Shown: in pieces, positions 1-8,382 of the stretch | How positions within the stretch are numbered: position 1 is the stretch's first letter | How the letters are laid out: every line of letters begins with the position of its first letter | Assembly (NCBI RefSeq): GCF_001654495.1 | Contig: NZ_CP015849.1 | Location: 7,295,001-7,359,000 of the forward strand | DNA from: Streptomyces sp. SAT1 | GTDB lineage: Bacteria > Actinomycetota > Actinomycetes > Streptomycetales > Streptomycetaceae | DNA length: 64,000 nucleotides | Reading direction: 5' to 3' | Made by a program: the position numbers and the translations under genes | Notes under the pieces: generated by a model | The model's database searches: none | What the model was told of the DNA's origin: nothing | Seen by the model: the letters and a program-made list of their open reading frames with translations, nothing else

Positions 1-806
1 TGGCCATCGGCGGCGTCGGACTGGCCGCCGGATACTGGCGCCGGGACGAGGACAACCGGCGGCGGTTCATCCGGGACCCCGTCGGCGACGACCCCGAGGC
101 GCGCCTCTATCTGACCGGTGACCTGGTGCGGCTCAACGGCGACGGCCGCCTCGTCTACGTCGGCCGCGCCGACAAGCAGGTCAAGATAAATGGCGTGCGG
201 ATAGAGATCGGCGAGATCGAGAGCGTCATCCGCGCCTTCGACGGGATCCGCAACGTGTACGTCCAGGTCCAGCAGGCGCAGGACCACAAGAGGGTCGTCG
301 CCTACTGCGCCACCGGCGGAGCACCCCACGTGTCCGAGGCGGCGCTGCGGGAGCACTGCCGCAGGTATCTCGTGTCCACGATGGTGCCGAGCACCTTCCT
401 GGTGCTGGACGAACTGCCGATCAACGCCAGCGGGAAGATCGACGAGCGTGCCCTGCCCGGTGTCGACGCCACCGCCGAGCCGGAGCCCGAGGAGCAGCTC
501 AGCGACGTCGAACGGCAGATGCTGACCAAGGCGTTCGGCCCGATCCTCGGCCGCACCGACTTCGCCAAGAACGTCAGCTTCTTCGACCTGGGCGGGACCA
601 GCCTGCAGGCCGCCCAGCTGGTCTCCAAGATCAAGAAGATCTTCGCCACGGACATCTCCCTGGCCGCGTTCTTCGCTGACTCCAGCGTTCGGAGCATGGC
701 CCTGGAGGTGGAACGGGCCCGGCTGGCCGGCCTGCCCCCCGAGGAACTCGAGAAGGTCATCGAGCAGATGTCCGAAGAGGACGTTTCCCGACTCCTGGCC
801 GAGTGA
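1..806 (+). CDS. NRPS adenylation-carrier (A-PCP) protein, C-terminal part
   Basis: This is the 3' end of a nonribosomal peptide synthetase gene whose start lies left of the window; the reading frame is open from base 3. The visible part starts in the adenylation C-terminal region with the YLTGDL core motif. It continues with GRADKQVKINGVRIEIGEIE (A8, which carries the hinge), then LPINASGKID with the A10 lysine, and then a carrier domain with the phosphopantetheine site LGGTSLQA. After the carrier there is only a short helical tail (EELEKVIEQMSEEDVSRLLAE), with no condensation or thioesterase domain. The adenylation pocket is outside the window, so its substrate cannot be read. The thioesterase fusion gene follows after about 37 bases, suggesting one operon and a shared carrier-bound intermediate. 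Confidence 0.9.
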   Translation, partial: AIGGVGLAAGYWRRDEDNRRRFIRDPVGDDPEARLYLTGDLVRLNGDGRLVYVGRADKQVKINGVRIEIGEIESVIRAFDGIRNVYVQVQQAQDHKRVVAYCATGGAPHVSEAALREHCRRYLVSTMVPSTFLVLDELPINASGKIDERALPGVDATAEPEPEEQLSDVERQMLTKAFGPILGRTDFAKNVSFFDLGGTSLQAAQLVSKIKKIFATDISLAAFFADSSVRSMALEVERARLAGLPPEELEKVIEQMSEEDVSRLLAE

Positions 807-843
807 GCAGCCGGACATCGACCACAAGGGCAGGGAACACGTG

Positions 844-3495
844 ATGCAACGTGAAGGGGAACGCCTGAACGCCTATCTCCGGACGAGATCGGCGGGGGCG
901 GACACAACGAGTCTCATCGAACTGAGCCGGCCGGACTCCTCCGGCCAGGTGCTCCTGTTCGCCCACCCGGTGGGCGGCAGTCTGCTGGCCTACCAGCCGC
1001 TGGTCCGCCGGCTCGGCGACCACCGGTGCTTCGGCCTCGAAGCCTCCGCGAGGACACTCGCCGACGGCGGACCCGCCGAGTCGATGCAGGAACTGGCCCG
1101 GCGGTACGTCGAGAGCTTCGCCGGCCGGGGACCCGAGGTCGACCTGGTGTGCGGCTGGTCCTTCGGCGGCGCCCTCGCCTGGGAGATCGCCTGCCTGCTC
1201 GCCGCCCGGGGACGCCGCCCGAGGGTGGTGCTCCTCGACTCGACGTGGTCGGGCGGCGTCTACCCGCGCTGGACACCCGGCGAGGCGGTACGGGCCTTCG
1301 TGGACGACGTGTCCAGGCTGAGCGGACGCGACGGCGAGAGCGCGCCGGACACCCGCGCGGAGGCCGCCGCCGCACTCGACATGGACCTGGAGACGTTCAC
1401 CGAGCGCTTCGAGATCTTCGAGCACAACAGACGGCTCATCTGCGAGTGGGAGCCCACACCGGGAGACCTCGACATCGTCTCCGTACGCGCCGTGGAGTCC
1501 GCCAAGTGCGACTGGCGCACGGTCACTTCGGGCGGCGTGCGCTTCCAGGACCTGCCCGGCGACCACTACGGCCTGCTCCGGGACGACGGCAACCTCGCCG
1601 CCATCGAACGGGCCGTCCGGGACGAGCCCCCGGCAGCGGCGGCAGCCGTCCCGCACCCGGACGGCCCGGCGGCCGAGGCCGACGGTGCCGCTCTGCACGC
1701 GTCGCTGAAGCAGCTCGTGGACACACCCCACTGGCGCGACCTCGTGATCAGGGCCCGGCGGATGGACCCCGACGCCATCACCGAGGCGTACCGGGAACTG
1801 GGCCGGCGCGGACTGCTCACCCCGGACTGGCCGAGCGAGTACGGCGGCGCCGGAACACCGACGCGCCGCGCCATCGAGCTCTTCGAGGGCTTCTCCTCGA
1901 CCGGGCTGCCGGACCTGGTGTACGCGCTCACCGTGCAGATCGTGGGCAACTTCGTCCTGAAGTCAGGCTCCGAACGGCTCAGGCGCGAGCTGCTCCCGTG
2001 CATCGCCCGCGGTGAGGAGTTCGCCACCGTCCTCTACAGCGAACCGCGCGCCGGGAGCGACCTCGCGGCGCTGCGGACCAGGGCGGAGCGCCGGGGCGAG
2101 AACTATGTCCTCAACGGCGTCAAGGTGTTCAGCATCTACAGCGACATCGCGGGTTCGGCGCTGGTGGCCGCGCGCACCGGCCAGGACGGGCACAAGTACG
2201 ACGGCATCACCCTCTTCGTCATCGACCTGGCGGCCGACGGCGTGAGCGTCGAACTCGTCCAGACGGTGCAACGCGAACGGATGTGCCGCGTACGCCTCCA
2301 CGACGTCGAGGTCGAGAGCTGGCGCCGGGTGGGCGACGAGGGCCGCGGCTGGGCCCTGCTCGACGGCGCCCTGGCCATCGAACGCACCGGCATCGACCAT
2401 GTCGTCAGGGCGGCCCGCTGGCTGAAGGCGCTGCACACCACGACCGCGCCCTCCGAGCGGCTGCGGCGGCTGGAGGGCCAGGTCGAGTGCGCCACGACCC
2501 TGGCACGCGCGGCCACCGAGGTGTTCCTGCGCGCCGACGTCAGGGCCACCGACACCGCCGTCGCCAAGCTGTACACCAGCGAGACCTGCCAGCAGGTCGG
2601 ACACGAGGTGCTGCGCCGCTGGAGCACCCTCGCCAGCGCGCCCGGCGCGGACGACCTGGTCCACGAGGAACTCTTCTCGGCGCTGACCGAGTCGCCCGGA
2701 CTGACCCTGTCCGCCGGCACGTCGGAGATGATGCTGTCCACCCTCTCGGCGGACCTCAAGGAGGAGTGCTCCCGGCGCTGCCTGGAGATCCTGCACCGCT
2801 TCGGCGGCGACCTCGTCGACACCGTCGTGGAGGTCCTCGAACCAGAGGGCGCCCGCATCAAGGCCGAGCCGCTGTTCGCCCACTCGGACGAGCGGCGCGA
2901 GGCGCTGGCGAAGACCCTCACCGACCTCGGCTTCGACCTGGTCGAACGCCCGGAGGAGGCGGGCGGCCTCGGACTCGGCCTCACCGCCGGCTGCGGCATC
3001 AGCCTCGGCATGGGCTACCTCGGGTACGAGAACGCCTACACCCCGCACCACTTCGCGGGCGACGGCGGCACGCAGACCCCGCACGGCCCGTGCCCGGAGC
3101 GCGCGTGCAAGCTGCGCCACGCGGCCTACGTCCTGGGCCTTGGCGTCGGCCTCTTCCGCACCGCGTGGGAACACGCCGTCACCCGGGAGCAGTTCGGCCG
3201 CCGCCTGGTCGATCACGACTCCCTGATGTTCCCGCTGATCCGCGGCTACGCCGAGCTGACCGCCCTGGGCGCGCGGCTCCACGAACTCGCCGAGCACGCG
3301 CAGAACGTGGACGAGGACGCCGTACGGCGCTTCGAACTGGTGGAACAGGACGCCCTGGTGCGCGTCGTGCGCAGCGCCATGCAGGTGCTGGGCGCCCAGG
3401 GCATCACGGAGTGGTCGGTCGCCTCGCGCTTCTACATGAAGTGCGCGCAGAACATGGGACTCCTGGACCACGAGGGCAGGGTGGCGGACGGATGA
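844..3495 (+). CDS. Thioesterase / acyl-CoA dehydrogenase (double) fusion protein
   Basis: An 883-residue protein joining functions that are normally separate. Residues 1-260 are an alpha/beta-hydrolase thioesterase of the NRPS/PKS type: HPVGG oxyanion region, GWSFGG with nucleophile Ser106, and GDHYGLL with likely catalytic His241. Residues about 285-660 are a complete acyl-CoA dehydrogenase, with YSEPRAGSDLAAL in the flavin/substrate region and the typical C-terminal SAGTSEM. Residues about 665-883 are a second, shortened dehydrogenase-like unit: part of the N-terminal helical domain and the C-terminal helical bundle (TREQFGRRLVD), without the middle beta-barrel. In related systems such dehydrogenases oxidise aminoacyl-S-carrier substrates, and here the neighbour is an A-PCP. 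I infer alpha,beta-desaturation of a carrier-bound amino acid plus editing or release. GTG 841 is an alternative start; ATG 844 is better spaced from AGGGA. Confidence 0.85.
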   Translation: MQREGERLNAYLRTRSAGADTTSLIELSRPDSSGQVLLFAHPVGGSLLAYQPLVRRLGDHRCFGLEASARTLADGGPAESMQELARRYVESFAGRGPEVDLVCGWSFGGALAWEIACLLAARGRRPRVVLLDSTWSGGVYPRWTPGEAVRAFVDDVSRLSGRDGESAPDTRAEAAAALDMDLETFTERFEIFEHNRRLICEWEPTPGDLDIVSVRAVESAKCDWRTVTSGGVRFQDLPGDHYGLLRDDGNLAAIERAVRDEPPAAAAAVPHPDGPAAEADGAALHASLKQLVDTPHWRDLVIRARRMDPDAITEAYRELGRRGLLTPDWPSEYGGAGTPTRRAIELFEGFSSTGLPDLVYALTVQIVGNFVLKSGSERLRRELLPCIARGEEFATVLYSEPRAGSDLAALRTRAERRGENYVLNGVKVFSIYSDIAGSALVAARTGQDGHKYDGITLFVIDLAADGVSVELVQTVQRERMCRVRLHDVEVESWRRVGDEGRGWALLDGALAIERTGIDHVVRAARWLKALHTTTAPSERLRRLEGQVECATTLARAATEVFLRADVRATDTAVAKLYTSETCQQVGHEVLRRWSTLASAPGADDLVHEELFSALTESPGLTLSAGTSEMMLSTLSADLKEECSRRCLEILHRFGGDLVDTVVEVLEPEGARIKAEPLFAHSDERREALAKTLTDLGFDLVERPEEAGGLGLGLTAGCGISLGMGYLGYENAYTPHHFAGDGGTQTPHGPCPERACKLRHAAYVLGLGVGLFRTAWEHAVTREQFGRRLVDHDSLMFPLIRGYAELTALGARLHELAEHAQNVDEDAVRRFELVEQDALVRVVRSAMQVLGAQGITEWSVASRFYMKCAQNMGLLDHEGRVADG

Positions 3496-3603
3496 CCCGG
3501 GCGGCACAGCCGCCGCGAGCGGGCCGCCGGCGAGCCCGGCACCGGCCGGAACGCACGAGCAGTGTCCGAGTCACCTCACCCCCCATGCGAAGGCGGTCTT
3601 CCG

Positions 3604-4830
3604 ATGCGAGTCTCCCTCAAAGGCCCTCAGCCCTCGGACGCGGCGTCGCCGGACGTCTACGAGGAAGCGCAGTACGCCGAACGGGACATGCACGCGGTCT
3701 GGCAGGAACTGCGCGACAGCGGCGGCCTGCACCGCCAGCGGACCCCCGACGGACAGGAGTTCTACGCGGCGACGCGCTACGCGGACGTCCGTGAGGTCCT
3801 GGGCGACCCCGGGACGTTCTCCTCGGCGTACAGCACCATGCTCACCGTACGGGGGGACGGGGACGTCGCGGCGGGCGCGGCGATCCACCTCACCGACCCG
3901 CCCCTGCACTCCGAGATCAAACGCGCCTTCACCCCGCTGATGACCGTGCCGGCCACGCAGCGCCTCGAACAGGGCATCACGGACCGCATGTCCGAGCTGT
4001 TCGAGACCGTGCGCGGCCGGGAGTCGTTCGACTTCTGCGAGGCGATGGTCACCCTGCCCATGACGATCACCGGGCAGCTCATGGGCATCCCGCAGCAGGA
4101 GTGGACCACCACCGGCCGGGCCACGGTGCGCGCCATGGGGGGAGTGGACTCGGCCGGGTCGGAGTACCAGCGCCGGTTCGACCTCTTCGAGGCGCACACG
4201 ACGATCATGACCGTCCTCGGCGAGGTGCTGGAGGCGAACCCCTCCGGGGACACGGTGAGCGGCCGGTGCCCGGTCACCGCCCAGGTCGTCGGCGACGAGG
4301 GCAGGGACGTCGCCCTGCTGAACGCGTACGCGTTCCTCATGGGCGCCAATCCCACCGTGCCCCAGACGATCAACCAGACGCTGATCCTCCTGGCGAGCGA
4401 CGACGATCTGTGGTCGTGGTTCACCCGCCAGGAGCGCACCGACCAGAGGTTCGTCGACGAGGCACTGCGCTGGGCGAGCCCCGTCAACCACGTCCTGCGG
4501 CGCACCACCGCGGACACCGCGCTCGCCGGGACCGAGGTGCCGGCCGGTTCGCTGGTCTCCGCCTGGATCGCCTCGGCCAACCGCGACGAGGCGGTGTTCG
4601 AGGAGCCGTACGCCTTCCTTCCCGACCGGTCCCCGAACCAGCACCTGGCCTTCGGAGTCGGTGTGCACCGCTGCATCGGGCAGCATGTCGCCGCCCTCGG
4701 CATGCGGATATTCTTCGATCTCTGGCGGAAGAATGTCCGTTCCGTGTCGCTCGGCGGAGATCCCGGACATCTCATCTCGAACTTCTTGAACGGCGTAGTG
4801 TGTCTGCCGCTGACAGTGACCTGGAAATGA
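3604..4830 (+). CDS. Cytochrome P450 with altered I-helix
   Basis: A 408-residue bacterial P450. The heme-binding loop FGVGVHRCIG is intact (ligand Cys357), and an ExxR K-helix motif is visible in DEALRWASP. The I-helix is unusual: the usual (A/G)Gx(D/E)T reads GANPTV at residues 247-252, so the acid next to the oxygen-activating threonine is replaced by proline. That change is known in P450s that do atypical chemistry or use substrate-assisted proton delivery. ATG 3604 is chosen because GAAGG lies about 10 bases upstream; a GTG at 3562 would add 14 residues rich in Pro, Ser and Gly. Its position between the dehydrogenase fusion and the azabicycle genes suggests tailoring of the amino acid or peptide. 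The substrate is unknown. Confidence 0.92.
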   Translation: MRVSLKGPQPSDAASPDVYEEAQYAERDMHAVWQELRDSGGLHRQRTPDGQEFYAATRYADVREVLGDPGTFSSAYSTMLTVRGDGDVAAGAAIHLTDPPLHSEIKRAFTPLMTVPATQRLEQGITDRMSELFETVRGRESFDFCEAMVTLPMTITGQLMGIPQQEWTTTGRATVRAMGGVDSAGSEYQRRFDLFEAHTTIMTVLGEVLEANPSGDTVSGRCPVTAQVVGDEGRDVALLNAYAFLMGANPTVPQTINQTLILLASDDDLWSWFTRQERTDQRFVDEALRWASPVNHVLRRTTADTALAGTEVPAGSLVSAWIASANRDEAVFEEPYAFLPDRSPNQHLAFGVGVHRCIGQHVAALGMRIFFDLWRKNVRSVSLGGDPGHLISNFLNGVVCLPLTVTWK

Positions 4831-4879
4831 CCGGGACTGACCGGCCGGGTCGACTGAGAAACCGCGGAAGGCAGAACTG

Positions 4880-5458
4880 ATGAGTGAATTCGTCACCACT
4901 GTTGTCGGACCGGACGACTGGCCCGCCGTCAGCGAGTTCTTCGAACCGAAAGGACTCGTGGAGAACTGCTGGTGCACCTACTTCCGGATGACGTCGAAGG
5001 AACGCTCCGGCTGTGGCACCGCGGCACGCCGGGACCGGCTGCGCGACCTGGTCACGTCCGGCGAGCGGGTGGGCGTCCTCGGCTCGGTCGACGGCGTCCC
5101 GGCCGGCTGGCTCGGGGCCGGTCCCCGCTCGGCCTTCCCGCGGCTGCGCGGATCCCGGGCGGCGAAACCGATCGAGGGCGACGACCCCGAGCGCATCTGG
5201 TCCATCGTGTGCCTCTACCTGGCCCGTGAGCACCGCCACCGGGGACTGGTGAAGGTGCTCGTCGACCGGGCGGTCCAGTGGGCGCGGGAGGAGAAGGCGG
5301 AATTCATCGAGGCATTTCCCGAGGACGACCGCGATCCCGGGGCCGCATTCGACCGCCACAGTTTCCACGGCCGGGTGAGCACCTTCGAGTCCTGCGGATT
5401 CACCGTCGTCGAACCCCGCCTGCAGCGCAGAGCCTTGGTACGGAAGGATCTCCGTTGA
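4880..5458 (+). CDS. GNAT-family acetyltransferase
   Basis: A 192-residue protein with the GNAT layout: an N-terminal strand-helix region, a central sheet (WSIVCLYLAREHRHRGLVKVLVDRAVQWARE) carrying the acetyl-CoA pyrophosphate loop as REHRHRGL, and a C-terminal strand segment ending in ESCGF. The start is well supported by GGAAGG eight bases upstream of ATG 4880. The stop overlaps the TTG start of the next gene, so it is translationally coupled to the presumed aziridine-forming pair. Two roles fit: N-acetylation of a reactive amino group as a protecting step in the pathway, or self-protection. I cannot tell which from sequence. Cysteines near the N-terminus (NCWCTYF, then SGCG) are a visible oddity. 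Confidence 0.8.
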   Translation: MSEFVTTVVGPDDWPAVSEFFEPKGLVENCWCTYFRMTSKERSGCGTAARRDRLRDLVTSGERVGVLGSVDGVPAGWLGAGPRSAFPRLRGSRAAKPIEGDDPERIWSIVCLYLAREHRHRGLVKVLVDRAVQWAREEKAEFIEAFPEDDRDPGAAFDRHSFHGRVSTFESCGFTVVEPRLQRRALVRKDLR

Positions 5459-6039
5459 CAGTTCACAAGATGCTCGTGCTGGAGCCGTTCCTGAACAACC
5501 AGGCGGCGACCACACCCGACAATCTCGCCGACGGCCGGCTGAACATCTGGCGGAACTCGCTCCCGGCGCGGAGCGAGCCGCTGGAGGTCGTCGTGGACGG
5601 TGTGCCGCTGCGCAGCGCACCGCTCGACGGGCGGGGCCCGGACAACGTGCTCTGCTCGGGACAGCGGATAGCGGTACCCGAGCGGCGCTGGGACTGGCTC
5701 TATGTCATCGGCTGCGGCGAGCGGCGGGTCAGAGACGTCCTCACCTGGCACTTCTCCAACGGCTCGGTGGACCGCGACCACTTGGCGCTCTCCGACCTGT
5801 GGGAGGGCCGGTCCGGCTACGGCGAGGAACTCGCGCTGCGCACCGACGTCATCCACTACCCGTACCACGTGCAGGAACGCATAGGGATCACACTCTGGTG
5901 CCAACGTGTGCCGATCACCTCCCGGCAGCCGCTCGGCGCCATGTCACTGCCCAAGAACCCGGCCGTGCACCTCTTCGCCATGACGCTGGTCGGCCGGCGG
6001 GCGGACGGCCGGCCGGCGGACGAAGGGGACCAGTCGTGA
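5455..6039 (+). CDS. Candidate small subunit of aziridine-forming enzyme (Vzb10/11, AziU3/U2-like)
   Basis: A 194-residue protein in which I recognise no common enzyme motif. It appears beta-rich, with conserved-looking blocks such as NNQAATTPDNLADGRLNIWR and DWLYVIGCGERRV. Published work on vazabitide and azinomycin identifies a two-protein complex (Vzb10/11, AziU3/U2) with no similarity to known enzymes that makes the aziridine by sulfate elimination. This gene and the next have the position, pairing and pathway context expected for that complex, but the assignment is inference because no alignment was possible. The start is probably TTG 5455: GGAAGG lies seven bases upstream and TTGA overlaps the GNAT stop. 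ATG 5470 is the alternative. The stop overlaps the next gene's GTG start. Confidence 0.6.
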   Translation: MTVHKMLVLEPFLNNQAATTPDNLADGRLNIWRNSLPARSEPLEVVVDGVPLRSAPLDGRGPDNVLCSGQRIAVPERRWDWLYVIGCGERRVRDVLTWHFSNGSVDRDHLALSDLWEGRSGYGEELALRTDVIHYPYHVQERIGITLWCQRVPITSRQPLGAMSLPKNPAVHLFAMTLVGRRADGRPADEGDQS

Positions 6040-7112
6040 ACGCAGGCGGTACGACCGGGACGGCGCTGCGCACTCCGCGGTGGAACGGCACCACCGGCAC
6101 CTACCCCCAGTGGTACGAGGACCCGCTGAGCTGCCTGCAGACCACCCTCGGCAGCATCCTGCTGGAGCACGGTCTGCGGCCGGTCGAAGTGCTCGGCCAC
6201 GCCTGCGAGTTCGCGTTCGCGCCCGACGACGCCATGTGCGAGGAGTTCTACCGCCCCGCGCAGAGCAGCCGCGGTGTGGCGGCCGACCTGTGCCCCTACC
6301 ACGACGTGGAGTCGGCCTGGACGTCCGGGAAGGACGCCGACGACCTGATCGGCCTCATCGAGGAGCACGCCGCCGTCATCGTCGCGGTGGACAACTACCA
6401 TCTGCCCTTCCGGCCCGCCTACCACGACGTGCACGCGGCCCACCTGGTCGTGGTGCCCGCCTGGCGGCGCACCGGCGGCGGACAGGTGGAGTTCTACGTC
6501 TCCGACGCCCAACCGCCGGGATTCCAGGGGTGGCTGGCCGCCGAGCACCTGGTGGAGAGCTGGACGTCCGGCAACCCCACCGACACCCAGGACGTGTTCT
6601 TCTCCAGCCGGGAGATCGGCGGCCGGGTGCTGACCGTGAAGGTGCGGCCGGAACCAGGACCGCTCACCGACGACCAGGTCGTACGGGCGCTCAGGGGCAA
6701 CCTAGACAAGTGGGACACCGGCACGGCAGGCCCCGCCGACCGCGTCTGGACCGGCCGCAGCGGGCTGCGCCGGTTCGTCGAGCGGCTGGAGGAGCACAGT
6801 GCCGACCCGGCCCGGCTGCGGCCCGCGTACACCTTCGGCTGGGCGATGCAGGCGCAGGCGTACCTGCACGGGCGGTTCGCCCAGGGGTGCGCGCTCCGCA
6901 CGCGCCCCGGCCATCTGGCCGAGGTAGCGGCCTCGGCGGACCGCGTCGTCTCCGCCTGGTCGAACGTACGGCTGCTGAGCGCGCACGCGGCACACACCCC
7001 CGGGGCACCGGAACTGATCCGGCGGCGCGGCGAAGAGCTGACGCACGCCTACGAGCAACTGGCCGTCGACTGGCGGCTCGCCCTGTCGACGGAACGGACG
7101 GACGCCTCATGA
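6036..7112 (+). CDS. BtrH-N-like protein; candidate large subunit of aziridine-forming enzyme
   Basis: A 358-residue protein. Its N-terminal half resembles the butirosin BtrH N-terminal family: DPLSCLQTTLGSILLEHG with a cysteine, then VDNYHLPFRPAYHD followed by HAAHLVVVPAW, and a strand-rich VEFYVSDAQPPGFQG segment. The C-terminal half is helical with no motif I recognise. It is coupled to the upstream gene by a GTGA overlap and to the downstream aminotransferase by ATGA, so the pair is probably made in fixed ratio. By context it is the likely partner in a Vzb10/11- or AziU3/U2-type complex that displaces sulfate with the C6 amino group. The BtrH-like resemblance is from memory of motif order. 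A thiol-dependent acyltransferase role is the main alternative. Confidence 0.6.
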   Translation: MNAGGTTGTALRTPRWNGTTGTYPQWYEDPLSCLQTTLGSILLEHGLRPVEVLGHACEFAFAPDDAMCEEFYRPAQSSRGVAADLCPYHDVESAWTSGKDADDLIGLIEEHAAVIVAVDNYHLPFRPAYHDVHAAHLVVVPAWRRTGGGQVEFYVSDAQPPGFQGWLAAEHLVESWTSGNPTDTQDVFFSSREIGGRVLTVKVRPEPGPLTDDQVVRALRGNLDKWDTGTAGPADRVWTGRSGLRRFVERLEEHSADPARLRPAYTFGWAMQAQAYLHGRFAQGCALRTRPGHLAEVAASADRVVSAWSNVRLLSAHAAHTPGAPELIRRRGEELTHAYEQLAVDWRLALSTERTDAS

Positions 7113-8374
7113 ACGGCGCAGCCGCGGACACCCTGGCGCTCACCGGGGGCGAGCCCGTACTGGGCACGCTCGCGCCGGTGGACTGGCCGAAGACGACGGA
7201 CGCCGACCGCGCAGCGGTGCTCTCGGTGCTGGACTCGAACGTCTTCGTCTCCGACCGCACCGGCGGTCCGACCGCCGTCGAACGGCTGGAGAGAGCCTGG
7301 GCCGACTACTTAGGCGTACGGCGCTGCGTCGGCGTGAGCAACGGCACCACCGCGATCGAACTCGCCCTGCTGGCCCACGGGGTGGGCCCCGGCGACGAGG
7401 TCGTCGTCCCCGCGCTGACCTTCGTCGCCACGGCGATGGCCGTGGTGCATGTCGGGGCGACACCCCGCTACGCCGACGTCGACCCGGTCACCTTCACCAT
7501 GTCACCGCGGAGCCTGGCCGCGCAGATCACCGGGCGGACCAAGGCCGTCGTCCCGGTGCACCTGCACGGTCTGAGCGCCGACATGGAGGCGATCGGCGAC
7601 ATCGCGCGCCGCCACGGCTGCGTGGTGGTCGAGGACGCCGCGCAGGCCCAGGGCGCCCGCTACCGGGACACCCTGTGCGGCGCGTCCGGCAACACCGCCA
7701 CCTTCAGCCTCCAGATGACGAAGAACCTCCCCACCTGCGGAGAAGGCGGACTCGTCGTCACCGACGACGACGGCGTGGCCGACCGGATCGTCCAGTTGCG
7801 CCAGTTCGGCGAGACCATCCGCGCGGACCGCCCCCGGCGGTACGTGAGCCACCGGCTCGGCTTCAACGCCAAGCTGAGCAACGTCCAGGCGGCCTACACC
7901 GCCAGCCAGTTGGAGCGCTTCGAGGAGTACCACGCGGCCCGCAGGTCCAATGTCGCCGCCTTCCTGGCGCGGCTGGAGCACCTGGACGGCCTGCGGTGCC
8001 CGGCGGAGCCCGAAGGGTACGAGCACGCGTGGCACATCCTGCGGTTCGTCGTCGACCTCGGCCGGCTCCTGCCCGGCGCGGACACCGCGACGGCGCGGAA
8101 CCTGCTGATCCGGGCCCTGCGCGCCGAGGGCCTTCCGGCGACCAGGTACCAGATGATGCCGGTCCCCGAGCAGCCCGCGCTGCGGTCCATATGCCCCCAG
8201 GAGCCGGGCTCGTGGCCGGTCACCCAGGACGTCGTCGACCGCAGCTTCACCCTCCAGCAGCGCCATCTGCCGCCCGACGCCGGGCCGTTGCTCCAGGACT
8301 TCGCCGATGTCCTGGAGAAGGTCTGGTCGCATCTGAAGGTCCTGGCGGAACTCGCGGAAGGTGCGGACCGCTGA
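7109..8374 (+). CDS. DegT/DnrJ/EryC1-family PLP aminotransferase
   Basis: A 421-residue sugar-aminotransferase-type enzyme. Visible family signatures are VSNGTTAIELAL, DEVVVPALTFVATA, the PLP-contacting VVVEDAAQAQGA, and the Schiff-base lysine in QMTKNLPTCGEGG. In the DADH route an aminotransferase converts the ketone formed after two-carbon transfer into the C6 amine while the substrate is still on the carrier protein, and this gene stands directly before the transketolase genes. ATG 7109 overlaps the previous stop (ATGA). Codon 68 is a TTA leucine codon, very rare in Streptomyces genes. Confidence 0.92.
   Translation: MNGAAADTLALTGGEPVLGTLAPVDWPKTTDADRAAVLSVLDSNVFVSDRTGGPTAVERLERAWADYLGVRRCVGVSNGTTAIELALLAHGVGPGDEVVVPALTFVATAMAVVHVGATPRYADVDPVTFTMSPRSLAAQITGRTKAVVPVHLHGLSADMEAIGDIARRHGCVVVEDAAQAQGARYRDTLCGASGNTATFSLQMTKNLPTCGEGGLVVTDDDGVADRIVQLRQFGETIRADRPRRYVSHRLGFNAKLSNVQAAYTASQLERFEEYHAARRSNVAAFLARLEHLDGLRCPAEPEGYEHAWHILRFVVDLGRLLPGADTATARNLLIRALRAEGLPATRYQMMPVPEQPALRSICPQEPGSWPVTQDVVDRSFTLQQRHLPPDAGPLLQDFADVLEKVWSHLKVLAELAEGADR
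7310..7312 (+). promoter_or_regulatory. In-frame TTA codon (likely bldA-dependent translation point)
   Basis: Leu68 of the aminotransferase (context DYLGVRR) is encoded by TTA. In Streptomyces TTA is read only by the bldA tRNA and marks developmentally controlled genes. It is the only in-frame TTA I noticed in the window's genes. Because the flanking genes are start/stop coupled, failure here should also lower expression of the downstream transketolase and carrier-protein genes. Confidence 0.8.
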
Positions 8375-8382
8375 CCAGATCC

